NCBI RefSeq assembly: GCF_052065415.1
Contig: NZ_JBQHUB010000013.1
Span: forward strand, 1 to 64,000
Source of the DNA: Pseudoflavonifractor_A sp022772585
GTDB lineage: Bacteria > Bacillota > Clostridia > Oscillospirales > Oscillospiraceae
DNA: 64,000 nucleotides
Direction of reading: 5' to 3'
The notes below the pieces were generated by a model that was not told where the DNA came from, searched no databases, and saw only the letters and a program-made list of their open reading frames with translations. A program made the translations under genes and the position numbers. The first letter of the stretch is position 1. Each line of letters starts with the position of its first letter. Positions 40,626 to 48,631 of this stretch are shown here, piece by piece.

Positions 40626-41396
40626 ATGCAGGGAAAAGTGGAGATCTGCGGCGTAAACACGGCAAAGCTGAAGGTTTTGAAAAATGAGGAGACCATAGAG
40701 CTGCTCAAGCGGACCAAGAAGGGAGATATGGAGGCCCGGGAGAAGCTCATCGCGGGCAATCTGCGCCTGGTGCTCTCCGTGATCCAGAAATTCACCGGCC
40801 GGGGAGAGAATGTGGACGACCTCTTTCAGGTGGGCTGCATCGGGCTTATCAAGGCCATCGATAATTTCAATACCGACCTGGACGTGCGCTTTTCCACCTA
40901 TGGGGTCCCCATGATCGTGGGGGAGATCCGGCGCTATCTGCGGGATAACAGCGCCATCCGGGTGTCCCGTTCCATGCGGGATACCGCTTATAAGGTCCTG
41001 CAGGCCAAGGAGGCCTTTCTGGCCGAGCATCAGCGGGAGCCGTCAGTGGATGAGGTAGCCAGGCAGCTGGGCGTCAGGCGGGAGGACGTGGTGTTCGCTC
41101 TGGACGCCATCGTGGACCCGGTCTCCCTTTACGAGCCGGTCTACTCCGACAGCGGGGACGCCATCTGCGTCATCGACCAGGTGAAGGACTCCAAAAACAC
41201 CGACGAGAGCTGGCTGGAGCATATCGCGCTCAAGGAGGCCATGGACCGCCTCTCCGAGCGGGAGCGCCATATCCTGAACCTGCGCTTTTTTGAGGGGCGG
41301 ACCCAGATGGAGGTCTCCGCCGAGGTGGGCATTTCCCAGGCCCAGGTGTCCCGGCTGGAGAAGAACGCCATCCGGCAGATCCGGAAGAATATGTAG
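40626..41396 (+). CDS. sigG: Sporulation sigma factor SigG
   Basis: Sigma-G directs late forespore transcription. This 256-residue sigma-70 family protein starts MQGKVEICGVNTAKLKVL, close to the B. subtilis SigG N-terminus. It shows region 2 (DDLFQVGCIGLIKAIDNF, VRFSTYGVPMIVGEIRRYLR), region 3 and region 4 (RTQMEVSAEVGISQAQVSRLEK). I chose ATG 40626 after GGGAGGAG; the frame upstream runs through the tRNA promoter. In many Firmicutes sigG follows sigE directly, but here they are about 20 kb apart. Confidence 0.95.
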   Translation: MQGKVEICGVNTAKLKVLKNEETIELLKRTKKGDMEAREKLIAGNLRLVLSVIQKFTGRGENVDDLFQVGCIGLIKAIDNFNTDLDVRFSTYGVPMIVGEIRRYLRDNSAIRVSRSMRDTAYKVLQAKEAFLAEHQREPSVDEVARQLGVRREDVVFALDAIVDPVSLYEPVYSDSGDAICVIDQVKDSKNTDESWLEHIALKEAMDRLSERERHILNLRFFEGRTQMEVSAEVGISQAQVSRLEKNAIRQIRKNM

Positions 41397-41411
41397 CTGT
41401 TCGGAAAGAGG

Positions 41412-41450
41412 ACAGGGCCGCCGCGTAGGTCCGCGGCGGCCCTGTTTATT
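41412..41450. terminator. Terminator between sigG and asnB
   Basis: A perfect 14-bp stem (41412-41425 with 41432-41445) followed by TTTATT; it separates two convergent genes. Confidence 0.9.
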
Positions 41451-41464
41451 CCACAGGAAGACGC

Positions 41465-43048
41465 TTACACGCCGCTGGCGCCGTAGTTGGCCAGCACACG
41501 GGCGCTGGGATCGTCCACATCACAGCCCTGCCAGGACTTGTTGGGCATCCAGAAGGCGGGAATCATGGCGGCCTGGCCGGGGTAGTACTCCTCAAAGATC
41601 TCCCGGTAGAGCAGGCTCTCCTTGGTGAAGGGAGGCACGTAGTCATACCTGGCCCGCAGGGTCTCGAACTCCTCGTCGGTATAGTGCTGTCCGGCATATT
41701 CCTTCAGGTCGTCCACCATGCTGTGGCCCACGGCGTCGCTGAACGCGGCCTTCTCCCGCCAGAGGATCTCGTCGGGCAGCCAGCCGCCCTCCTGGAAGGC
41801 CCGGCGGAGGAGGTACTTGCCCTTGCCGTAGGTGTTGAGCTTTTTGGCCGGGTCGATGGACATGACATAGCGGACGAAGTCCAGGTCGCCGAAGGGGACC
41901 CGGGCCTCCAGACTGTTGTCGGCCAGGCAGCGGTCGGCCCGGAGCACATCGTAGCAGAACAGCTCCCGCAGGCGCTTCTGGGCCTCCTCCTGGAAGGCCT
42001 CGGCGCTGGGGGCGAAGTCGGTGTACTTGTAGCCGAAGATCTCGTCGGAGATCTCGCCGGTGAGCAGGACCTTCAGGTCGGTCCGCTCATGGATGGCCCG
42101 GCACACCAGATACATACCCATGCTGGCCCGGATGGTGGTGATGTCAAAGGTACCCAGGGCGGCAATGACGGTGCGCAGGTTGGAGAGCACATCCTCCCGG
42201 GTCATGATGACCTCGGTGTGGTCGGCGCCCAGGTAGTCGGCCACCTGGCGGGCGTACTTGAGGTCGATGGCGTCGGTGTCCATGCCGATGGCAAAGGTGC
42301 GGATGGGCTTGTCGCTGAGCCGGGCGGCGATGGCGCACACCAGACTGGAGTCCAGGCCGCCGGAGAGCAGGAAGCCCAGGGGGGCGTCGGCGTCCAGCCG
42401 CTTTTCCACACCGGCCACCAGCTTTTCCCGGATGTTGGCGGCAATGGTGTCCAGATCGTCGTGGACATATCGGTCCACATGGGAGATGTCGGTGTAGCGG
42501 TGGAAGGCGCCGCCGCACCAGTAATGTCCGGGCGGGAAGGGGCGGACCTCGTCCACCCAGCCCACCAGGTTCTTGGCCTCGCTGGCAAAGGCGATATGGC
42601 CGCTCCCGGAGTAGCCGTAAAACAGGGGACGGATGCCGATGGGGTCCCGGGCGGCGATGACCTGGCCGCTCTCCGCGTCATAGAGGATACAGGCGAACTC
42701 CGCGTCCAGGTGGCCGAACATGTCCGGGCCATACTCCCGGTAGAGGGGGAGGAGCAGCTCGCAGTCCGAGCCGCTGCGGAAGGTGTAGCCCCGCGCCTCC
42801 AGCTCCCGCTTCATGGCGCGGAAGCCGTAGAGCTCGCCGTTGCAGACGGCCCAGCTGCCGTCCCGCTCAAAGGGCTGCATCCCGTCGGGAGTGAGACCCA
42901 TGATGGCCAGACGGGCGAAGCCCAGCAGGCCGAAGGGGGTCCTGGCCACCTGCATGGCGTCGGGGCCCCGGCTCTCCGTCCGGCGGAGATACCCCGCGAA
43001 GGTCTCAGGCGTCATATCCTGCCCCAGATAACCGATGATTGCACACAT
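41465..43048 (-). CDS. asnB: Asparagine synthetase B (glutamine-hydrolysing)
   Basis: AsnB makes asparagine from aspartate using glutamine and ATP. This 527-residue protein starts MCAIIGYLG, so Cys2 is the glutaminase nucleophile. The N-terminal Ntn domain includes NGELYGFR and AARDPIGIRPLFYG, and the synthetase domain has the PP-motif LLSGGLDSS. I chose ATG 43048, with AAGGAG upstream; the seven codons before it would mask Cys2. An Asn T-box leader precedes it. Confidence 0.97.
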   Translation of the reverse strand: MCAIIGYLGQDMTPETFAGYLRRTESRGPDAMQVARTPFGLLGFARLAIMGLTPDGMQPFERDGSWAVCNGELYGFRAMKRELEARGYTFRSGSDCELLLPLYREYGPDMFGHLDAEFACILYDAESGQVIAARDPIGIRPLFYGYSGSGHIAFASEAKNLVGWVDEVRPFPPGHYWCGGAFHRYTDISHVDRYVHDDLDTIAANIREKLVAGVEKRLDADAPLGFLLSGGLDSSLVCAIAARLSDKPIRTFAIGMDTDAIDLKYARQVADYLGADHTEVIMTREDVLSNLRTVIAALGTFDITTIRASMGMYLVCRAIHERTDLKVLLTGEISDEIFGYKYTDFAPSAEAFQEEAQKRLRELFCYDVLRADRCLADNSLEARVPFGDLDFVRYVMSIDPAKKLNTYGKGKYLLRRAFQEGGWLPDEILWREKAAFSDAVGHSMVDDLKEYAGQHYTDEEFETLRARYDYVPPFTKESLLYREIFEEYYPGQAAMIPAFWMPNKSWQGCDVDDPSARVLANYGASGV

Positions 43049-43061
43049 AATGCACCGCTCC

Positions 43062-43369
43062 TTACTCAACTAAAATTAGGACGAAAAAAGCAGCCGGTCC
43101 GTCCCCAGTTGATTAGGACGAATCTGCTGCCGATCCGCGGTGCCACCTAAATTGCCGCTGCCCAAACGGACAGTCCGGCCCCTTTTCGCGTTCACCATGA
43201 AACGCTAGCCCTGTAACGTGAGCGGCACGGCTCGCCTACTGCCCGCGGCGCGGGGTTCAGCTTGCAGCTCCGGAGTGTTCGTTCAGGCCAACGCACGGGC
43301 GGGACTCGCACCTTGCTCCCGCTCTCTGTGCCGGCGAAGCGGCCGTACTTTTCTCCATCGTGGCTGTTG
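43062..43369 (-). promoter_or_regulatory. T-box riboswitch, asparagine specifier
   Basis: The minus-strand leader of asnB has the T-box sequence AATTTAGGTGGCACCGCGG (43153-43135), an early stem I with CAGAGAG, a specifier loop in GAACGAACAC with Asn codon AAC at 43279-43277, and a terminator with a T6 run (43131-43084). Uncharged tRNA-Asn should antiterminate asnB. The codon fits the regulated gene. Confidence 0.93.
43084..43131 (-). terminator. Regulated terminator of the Asn T-box
   Basis: A long imperfect stem between about 43131-43114 and 43105-43090 on the minus strand is followed by six T (43089-43084), 36 bases before asnB. Confidence 0.85.
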
Positions 43370-43374
43370 GTGGT

Positions 43375-43404
43375 AGTTTAGCACAGTAAAGCGGCAGCTG
43401 TCAA
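43375..43404 (-). promoter_or_regulatory. Promoter of the asnB T-box transcript
   Basis: On the minus strand perfect TTGACA (43404-43399) and TAAACT (43380-43375), 18-base spacer, extended-10 TG. Confidence 0.75.
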
Positions 43405-43566
43405 TGCGTGATTTTTCACAAATGAAGGGGGCAAAATTTGCAGAACGGCCGGTAGAAAACCGGGCGTTCCCGGGAGCGGACAGGGGCGGGAGCGCACCAA
43501 AGACTGCCGCGGTCATAGAATGGCTTGGAAGTAATTCCGCACCAACTTGATCTAGGAGGTATTGCA

Positions 43567-44397
43567 ATGCCTGAACGAATGCAGCCGGGTCCTGTGCAGG
43601 AGGGCGACGCCATCCGCGAGGCCGTATGTGTTGACACCAGAAAAATCTTTGACAGTTGCAAAGATAAGGACTGCATTGAAGATCTGCGCTTTTACCCTAC
43701 CCAGGAGTCCAAATGCGCCCTTGACCGGGCCATCAGCGTGAAGGCCGGAAAGGCCGAGCTGCTCTACGTGTACATCGACGTAGAGCCTGTCGGGTTCAAC
43801 CGCGGGTTCTACACGGTGGACGTCCGCTACTACTACCGGGTCACCGCCGACGCCTTTGTGGGCGCCGCCCGTCCGGTGGAGATCTGCGGCCTGTGCGTCT
43901 TTGACAAGCGTGTCATCCTCTTCGGCAGCGAGAGCAGCGCCAAGGTGTTCTGCTCCGGCGCGGACTTTGCGGGGATGGAGGAGCAGATGCGCAGGAGCAG
44001 CGTGCCCACCGCAGTGGTGGAGGTGGTGGATCCCATCGTCCTGAACATGAAGCTGGTGGATGTGTGCGAATGCCGTCCCTGCGACTGCGAGCTCACCGAG
44101 ATCCCGCCCTGCATCTGTGCCTGCTTCGGCTGTGACCTGTACTTTGGCGGCGAGGGCAAACGGCTCTATGTCAGCCTGGGCCAGTTCTCCATCATCCGCC
44201 TGGAGCGGGACACCCAGCTTCTGATGCCGGTATACGACTACTGCATGCCTGATAAGGAGTGCGCCTGCGGCGGTGACGACGATCCCTGCGAGGTGTTCCG
44301 CCACGTCCAGTTCCCGGTGGATGAATTTTTCCCGCCCAACAGTATCAGCGGTATCCCCGAGTGCTACCGTGAGATCAAAAACTGCAGCCTGACCTGA
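43567..44397 (+). CDS. Cysteine-rich protein of unknown function
   Basis: This 276-residue protein has 21 cysteines, many in C-x-C or C-x2-C form (CECRPCDCE, CICACFGC, CACGG), with conserved-looking segments DTRKIFDSCKDKDC and YIDVEPVGFNRGFYTVDVRYYYR. It has no signal peptide or membrane helix. I recall similar clostridial proteins with the DSC-x-D-x-DC motif but know no function; a spore-coat-like or metal-binding role is speculation from the cysteine content and the sporulating host. RBS AGGAGG (43553-43558) sets ATG 43567. It stands alone: T-box leader to the left and a hairpin array to the right. Confidence 0.8.
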   Translation: MPERMQPGPVQEGDAIREAVCVDTRKIFDSCKDKDCIEDLRFYPTQESKCALDRAISVKAGKAELLYVYIDVEPVGFNRGFYTVDVRYYYRVTADAFVGAARPVEICGLCVFDKRVILFGSESSAKVFCSGADFAGMEEQMRRSSVPTAVVEVVDPIVLNMKLVDVCECRPCDCELTEIPPCICACFGCDLYFGGEGKRLYVSLGQFSIIRLERDTQLLMPVYDYCMPDKECACGGDDDPCEVFRHVQFPVDEFFPPNSISGIPECYREIKNCSLT

Positions 44398-44421
44398 ACG
44401 CAGGCGGACTGCCGGTCAGAC

Positions 44422-44458
44422 AGGCGGCATGACATGCTCCGGCATGCCATGCCGCCTT
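44422..44458 (+). terminator. Hairpin after the cysteine-rich gene
   Basis: AGGCGGCATG (44422-44431) pairs with CATGCCGCCT (44448-44457) with an inner GCATGC-type palindrome. There is no T-run. Confidence 0.5.
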
Positions 44459-44520
44459 GGGCTGTCCGGAGATAAACGGGATCCTGCGAAAACTGCTATT
44501 CTATTTCCCGTCAAAATCTG

Positions 44521-44789
44521 TTATAATAATGCGTACTGAACAAAGCTGATTGGCCTTGAAAGTCAAGGCTTACAAGGCCAATTGGCTTTGTTCGGGTGCA
44601 AGGTTTTTGGGCGAAACTGCCCGAAAACCTTGCACGTTCCAATGAAGCGCTGCGGCGCTTCATTGGAAATACGCATTGTAGCAATGCCTGAATTCGATCA
44701 AAAGGGCTATTCTCAGCCCTTTTGATCGAATTGTGCGGCTGCTGCCGCACGAATAAACCGCAAAGCGGTTTATTCAGCAGATATTATAA
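44521..44789. repeat. Tandem hairpin array, 269 bp, seven stems
   Basis: Seven back-to-back hairpins fill the gap before murB: 18 bp (44538-44555/44576-44593, two wobbles), 17 bp (44596-44612/44619-44635, one wobble), 14 bp (44637-44650/44655-44668), 6 bp (44673-44678/44682-44687), 18 bp (44691-44708/44715-44732), 7 bp (44733-44739/44744-44750) and 11 bp (44751-44761/44765-44775). AATGCGTA (44528-44535) and TACGCATT (44670-44677) enclose the first three, and TTATAATA/TATTATAA (44521-44528, 44782-44789) bound the whole. No protein is encoded. It resembles the array at 38431-38579. Confidence 0.88.
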
Positions 44790-44845
44790 TAAAACACTGT
44801 CCTTAATAGAGTGAGGAGCATGAGTTTGCCTGCCTGGAGGAAACG

Positions 44846-45769
44846 ATGGACGTCTATTCCGAATTGATCAGAGAATTGAATCAGGCCTGCCCGGGGATGG
44901 AGCTGCTGGAGCACGAGCCCATGGCCCGGCACACCTCCTTCCGGATCGGCGGTCCGGCCCGGCTGATGCTGCGCCCGCGGAACGGAGAGGAGGCCGCCCT
45001 GGCCCTGCGGACCGCCCGGGAGCTGGGGATCGAGCCCTTTTTCATGGGCAACGGGTCCAACCTGCTGGTCTCCGACCGGGGCTATGACGGCTTTGTCATC
45101 AAGGCCTTTGACGGTATGGGGAGGATGGAACGGCTGGACGGGGACCGGATTTGGGCGGAGAGCGGAGTGCTCCTGTCCCGGCTGGCTAATTTCGCCCTGG
45201 CGGAAGGGCTGACCGGGCTGGAATTCGCCCACGGTATCCCGGGCAGCCTGGGCGGCGCGGTGACCATGAACGCGGGGGCCTACGGCGGGGAAATGAAGGA
45301 TGTGGTGGTCTCCACCGACTGCCTGGACCGGACGGGACGGCGGGAGACCGTCACCGGGGCGGACCATGGCTTTGCCTACCGCCGCAGCGCCTTTTCTGAC
45401 GGGAGCCGCTTTCTGCTGGGCAGCACCCTGCGCCTGACGGCCGGGGACCCGGCGGCCATCCGGGCCAGGATGGAGGAACTGGCCGCCCGGCGGAAGGAGA
45501 AGCAGCCCCTGGAGTATCCCAGCGCGGGCAGTACCTTCAAGCGGCCCGAGGGCTATTTTGCCGCCGCCCTCATCGAGGAGTGCGGACTGAAGGGATATGC
45601 CGTGGGGGGCGCCCAGGTATCCGAAAAGCACGCCGGGTTCGTGGTCAACCGGGGAGGAGCCTCCTGTGAGGACGTACTCCGGCTCACCGGCCACATCCGT
45701 GAGACTGTGCTGCGGGAGACCGGCGTGACGCTGGAGCTGGAAGTCCGGCTCCTGGGCGCAGCGGGATAA
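44846..45769 (+). CDS. murB: UDP-N-acetylenolpyruvoylglucosamine reductase MurB
   Basis: MurB reduces UDP-GlcNAc-enolpyruvate to UDP-MurNAc with NADPH and FAD. This 307-residue protein has the FAD-binding MGNGSNLLV and GIPGSLGGAVTMNAGAYGGE motifs, the YRRSAF region and the C-terminal GSTFKRPEGYFAAALIEECG with the catalytic Ser, then ELEVRLLG with the late Glu. GGAGG precedes the ATG. murB-rapZ-yvcK-whiA is a typical clostridial cluster. Confidence 0.96.
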   Translation: MDVYSELIRELNQACPGMELLEHEPMARHTSFRIGGPARLMLRPRNGEEAALALRTARELGIEPFFMGNGSNLLVSDRGYDGFVIKAFDGMGRMERLDGDRIWAESGVLLSRLANFALAEGLTGLEFAHGIPGSLGGAVTMNAGAYGGEMKDVVVSTDCLDRTGRRETVTGADHGFAYRRSAFSDGSRFLLGSTLRLTAGDPAAIRARMEELAARRKEKQPLEYPSAGSTFKRPEGYFAAALIEECGLKGYAVGGAQVSEKHAGFVVNRGGASCEDVLRLTGHIRETVLRETGVTLELEVRLLGAAG

Positions 45770-45782
45770 AGAGGTGTTTGAA

Positions 45783-46643
45783 GTGGAATTCGTTATCATC
45801 TCCGGCCTGTCCGGAGCGGGAAAGAGCAAGGCGGCCTCTTTTTTGGAGGATATGGGCTTTTACGTGGTGGACAACATGCCGGCGCCGCTGATCCCCCGGT
45901 TTGCCGAGCTGTGTATGGCGGGACAGGGGAGATACGACCGTGTGGCCCTGGTCACCGACATCCGGGGCGGACAGACCTTCGACGGGCTGTTCGATGCCCT
46001 GCGCACCCTGGAGGAGATGGGCTGCGCCTACCGCATCCTCTTTGTGGAGGCTACGGTGGAGACCATCATCAAGCGCTATAAGGAGACACGGCGGGTCCAT
46101 CCCCTGGCCCGGAGCGGCCGTTCCCTGGCCGAGGCGGTGCAGCAGGAGCGGGACGCCCTGACTCCGGTGCGGCAGCGGGCGGAGTACATCGTGGATACCA
46201 GCGCCCTGTCCACCGCCAAGCTGCGGGGAGAATTGCTCCGGCTCTTCGGAGACGGACAGGAGGCCCATGCCATGAGCGTCAATGTGGTATCCTTCGGCTT
46301 CAAGTATGGTATCCCCATCGAGGCCGACCTGGTGTTCGACGTGCGCTTTCTGCCCAATCCCTATTACATCGCGGAGCTGCGCCACCAGACCGGGCTGGAT
46401 GAGCCGGTGCGCTCCTTTGTGTTCAACTACCAGCAGACCCGGGAGTTCATGACCCATCTGGAGAACCTGATGAGCTTCCTCCTGCCAAAGTACGTGGCGG
46501 AGGGCAAGACTGTGCTGGTCATCGGCATCGGCTGTACCGGCGGGCAGCACCGCTCGGTGGCCATCACCCGGGCGCTGGCGGAATTCATCCGGCAGAAGGG
46601 CTACCAGGCCAGCGAGAATCACCGGGATATGACCCGGGCGTAA
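45783..46643 (+). CDS. rapZ: RapZ-family nucleotide-binding adapter
   Basis: RapZ in enterobacteria guides RNase E to a small RNA; in Firmicutes the role is less clear. This 286-residue protein has Walker A GLSGAGKS near residue 7, LFVEATVETIIKRYKETRRVHPL and the C-terminal GIGCTGGQHRSVAI motif. I chose GTG 45783, which gives MEFVIISGLSGAGKS and has GAGG 8 bases upstream; a GTG at 45774 would add three residues. It follows murB by 13 bases and precedes yvcK and whiA. Confidence 0.93.
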   Translation: MEFVIISGLSGAGKSKAASFLEDMGFYVVDNMPAPLIPRFAELCMAGQGRYDRVALVTDIRGGQTFDGLFDALRTLEEMGCAYRILFVEATVETIIKRYKETRRVHPLARSGRSLAEAVQQERDALTPVRQRAEYIVDTSALSTAKLRGELLRLFGDGQEAHAMSVNVVSFGFKYGIPIEADLVFDVRFLPNPYYIAELRHQTGLDEPVRSFVFNYQQTREFMTHLENLMSFLLPKYVAEGKTVLVIGIGCTGGQHRSVAITRALAEFIRQKGYQASENHRDMTRA

Positions 46644-46658
46644 AGGAGGAAGCGCCGC

Positions 46659-47678
46659 ATGGAAGAGCATATCCCATACAGCGCGCGGCGGTCGGGAGGG
46701 CCCAGAGTGGTAGCCATCGGCGGCGGCACCGGCCTTTCCACCATGCTGCGGGGACTGAAGCTCCACACCCAAAATCTGACCGCCATCGTTACCGTGGCCG
46801 ACGACGGCGGCGGCTCCGGCGTCCTGCGGGAGGACCTGGGCATGCCTCCTCCCGGGGACATCCGCCACTGCATGGAGGCCCTGGCCAATGCCGAGCCGGT
46901 GATGGAGCAGCTGCTCAGCTACCGTTTCCCGGCCGGGTCCGGCCGGCTGACCGGCCAGTCTTTCGGCAACCTGATCCTGGCCGCCCTCAACGGCATCTAC
47001 CCCTCCTTTGACGAGGCGGTGGCCCGGATGAGCGAGGTCCTGGCCATCTCGGGCCGGGTGCTGCCGGTGACCAACGCCGACGTGAAGCTGGAGGCCACCT
47101 TTGAAAACGGTACCTCCGTGCTGGGGGAGTCCAAGATCTTTCAGTTCAAGAAGGAGCAGGACTGCCGCATCCGCAGCGTCCGCCTTCTGCCCGAGCATCC
47201 GGCGGCCCTGCCCGCCGCGCTGGAGGCCATCGCCGACGCCGAGCTCATCCTGCTGGGGCCGGGGAGCCTCTATACCAGCGTGATCCCCAATCTGCTGGTG
47301 GACGGCGTATCCGAGGCGGTGTGCCGCTCCGGGGCGCTGAAAATGTACATCTGCAACATCATGACCCAGGACGGCGAGACCGAGGGGATGACGGCGTCGG
47401 ACCACGTGGCCGCCCTGCTGCGGCACTCAGGCCCGGGGCTGGTGGACCTGTGCCTGTGCAACTCGGCGCCGGTGCGGCCCCGCCTGGTGGAGCGGTATAA
47501 GGAAGAGGACGCCGCCCCCATTGTGGTGGACCGGGAGGCCATCGAGGCCCTGGGGGTGGAGCTGGTGGAGCGGCCCGTGTCCTCCGAGACCTCCAACTAT
47601 GCCCGGCACTCGGTGACCAGGCTGGCCCAGGCTGTGATGGATATCTACCGGGAGCGGGCCGAGACCCGGATCTTTTAA
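46659..47678 (+). CDS. yvcK: YvcK/CofD-like gluconeogenesis factor
   Basis: YvcK binds UDP-sugars and affects cell-wall synthesis and growth on gluconeogenic carbon sources in B. subtilis. This 339-residue protein has RVVAIGGGTGLSTMLRGLK, TVADDGGGSGVLREDLGMPPPGD and LLGPGSLYTSVIPNLLV, the family signatures. It lies between rapZ and whiA with short gaps, consistent with co-transcription. Confidence 0.95.
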   Translation: MEEHIPYSARRSGGPRVVAIGGGTGLSTMLRGLKLHTQNLTAIVTVADDGGGSGVLREDLGMPPPGDIRHCMEALANAEPVMEQLLSYRFPAGSGRLTGQSFGNLILAALNGIYPSFDEAVARMSEVLAISGRVLPVTNADVKLEATFENGTSVLGESKIFQFKKEQDCRIRSVRLLPEHPAALPAALEAIADAELILLGPGSLYTSVIPNLLVDGVSEAVCRSGALKMYICNIMTQDGETEGMTASDHVAALLRHSGPGLVDLCLCNSAPVRPRLVERYKEEDAAPIVVDREAIEALGVELVERPVSSETSNYARHSVTRLAQAVMDIYRERAETRIF

Positions 47679-47692
47679 GGGGGGGAGCGCAG

Positions 47693-48592
47693 GTGTCTTT
47701 TGCGTCGGAGGCCAAGGCGGAGCTGTGCCGGGGGGGACTGTCCCACCGGTGCTGCGCCCAGGCGGAGGCCTATGGGGTGCTCCTCTTCTGCAGCCAGTTT
47801 TCCGGGCGGGGTGCCCGCATTGTCACCGAGTCGGAGGAATTTGCCCGCCGTCTGCCCGCCCTGTTCAAAAAGGCGTTCAAAGTACGCTTTGACCGGCAGC
47901 CCGAAAGGCTGGACAGGCCGGGGAAGTACGTTTTTGCCCTTGAGGACGGGGACAAGCTCTCCGCGCTGTGGGATGCCTTCGGGTACGACCCGGCCGAGAG
48001 CCTGGCCCATCACATCAACTTCGCCGTCCTGGAAGAGGAGCACTGCCGCAGCGCCTTCTTCCGGGGGGCCTTTCTGGCGGGCGGGTCGGTGACCGATCCG
48101 GCCAAGCGCTACCATCTGGAGCTGGCCACCTCCCACTACAGCGTGAGCCGGGAGATGAGCGCTCTGCTGATGGAGGCCGGCTTTTCTCCCAAGGAGACCA
48201 CCCGCAAGTCCAATTACATCACCTATTTCAAACAGAGCGAGGCCATCGAGGACTTTTTGACGGCCATCGGTGCGCCCCTGGCCGCCATGGGCGTGATGAA
48301 CGCCAAGGCGGAGAAGGCGGTGGTGGGCGGCGTGAACCGCCGGGTGAACTGCGACGCCGCCAACCTGGACAAGGCGGTGGAGGCGGCCCAGGAGCAGATC
48401 GAGGCCATCCGTCATCTGGAAGAGCGGGGCCTGGCAGAGGACCTGCCCGCCCGTCTGAGGGAGACCGCCCGGCTGCGGGTGGAGCACCCGGAGCTCACCC
48501 TCTCCCAACTGGCCGAGCTGTGCACCCCGCCGGTGACCAAGTCCTGTCTCAACCACCGCCTGCGCAAGCTGATCGAACTGGCCGGGAGCTGA
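47693..48592 (+). CDS. whiA: WhiA regulatory protein
   Basis: WhiA is a DNA-binding protein linked to division and chromosome segregation in Firmicutes and to sporulation in actinobacteria. This 299-residue protein has a degenerate LAGLIDADG-like N-domain (FFRGAFLAGGSVTDPAKRYHLE) and a C-terminal HTH (LSQLAELCTPPVTKSCLNHRLRKL). It starts with GTG 47693 after GGGGGGAG. The position after yvcK is conserved. Confidence 0.95.
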   Translation: MSFASEAKAELCRGGLSHRCCAQAEAYGVLLFCSQFSGRGARIVTESEEFARRLPALFKKAFKVRFDRQPERLDRPGKYVFALEDGDKLSALWDAFGYDPAESLAHHINFAVLEEEHCRSAFFRGAFLAGGSVTDPAKRYHLELATSHYSVSREMSALLMEAGFSPKETTRKSNYITYFKQSEAIEDFLTAIGAPLAAMGVMNAKAEKAVVGGVNRRVNCDAANLDKAVEAAQEQIEAIRHLEERGLAEDLPARLRETARLRVEHPELTLSQLAELCTPPVTKSCLNHRLRKLIELAGS

Positions 48593-48631
48593 CGGTGCGG
48601 GGCGCCGGCTGCAATTGATTGGAGGAGCATC

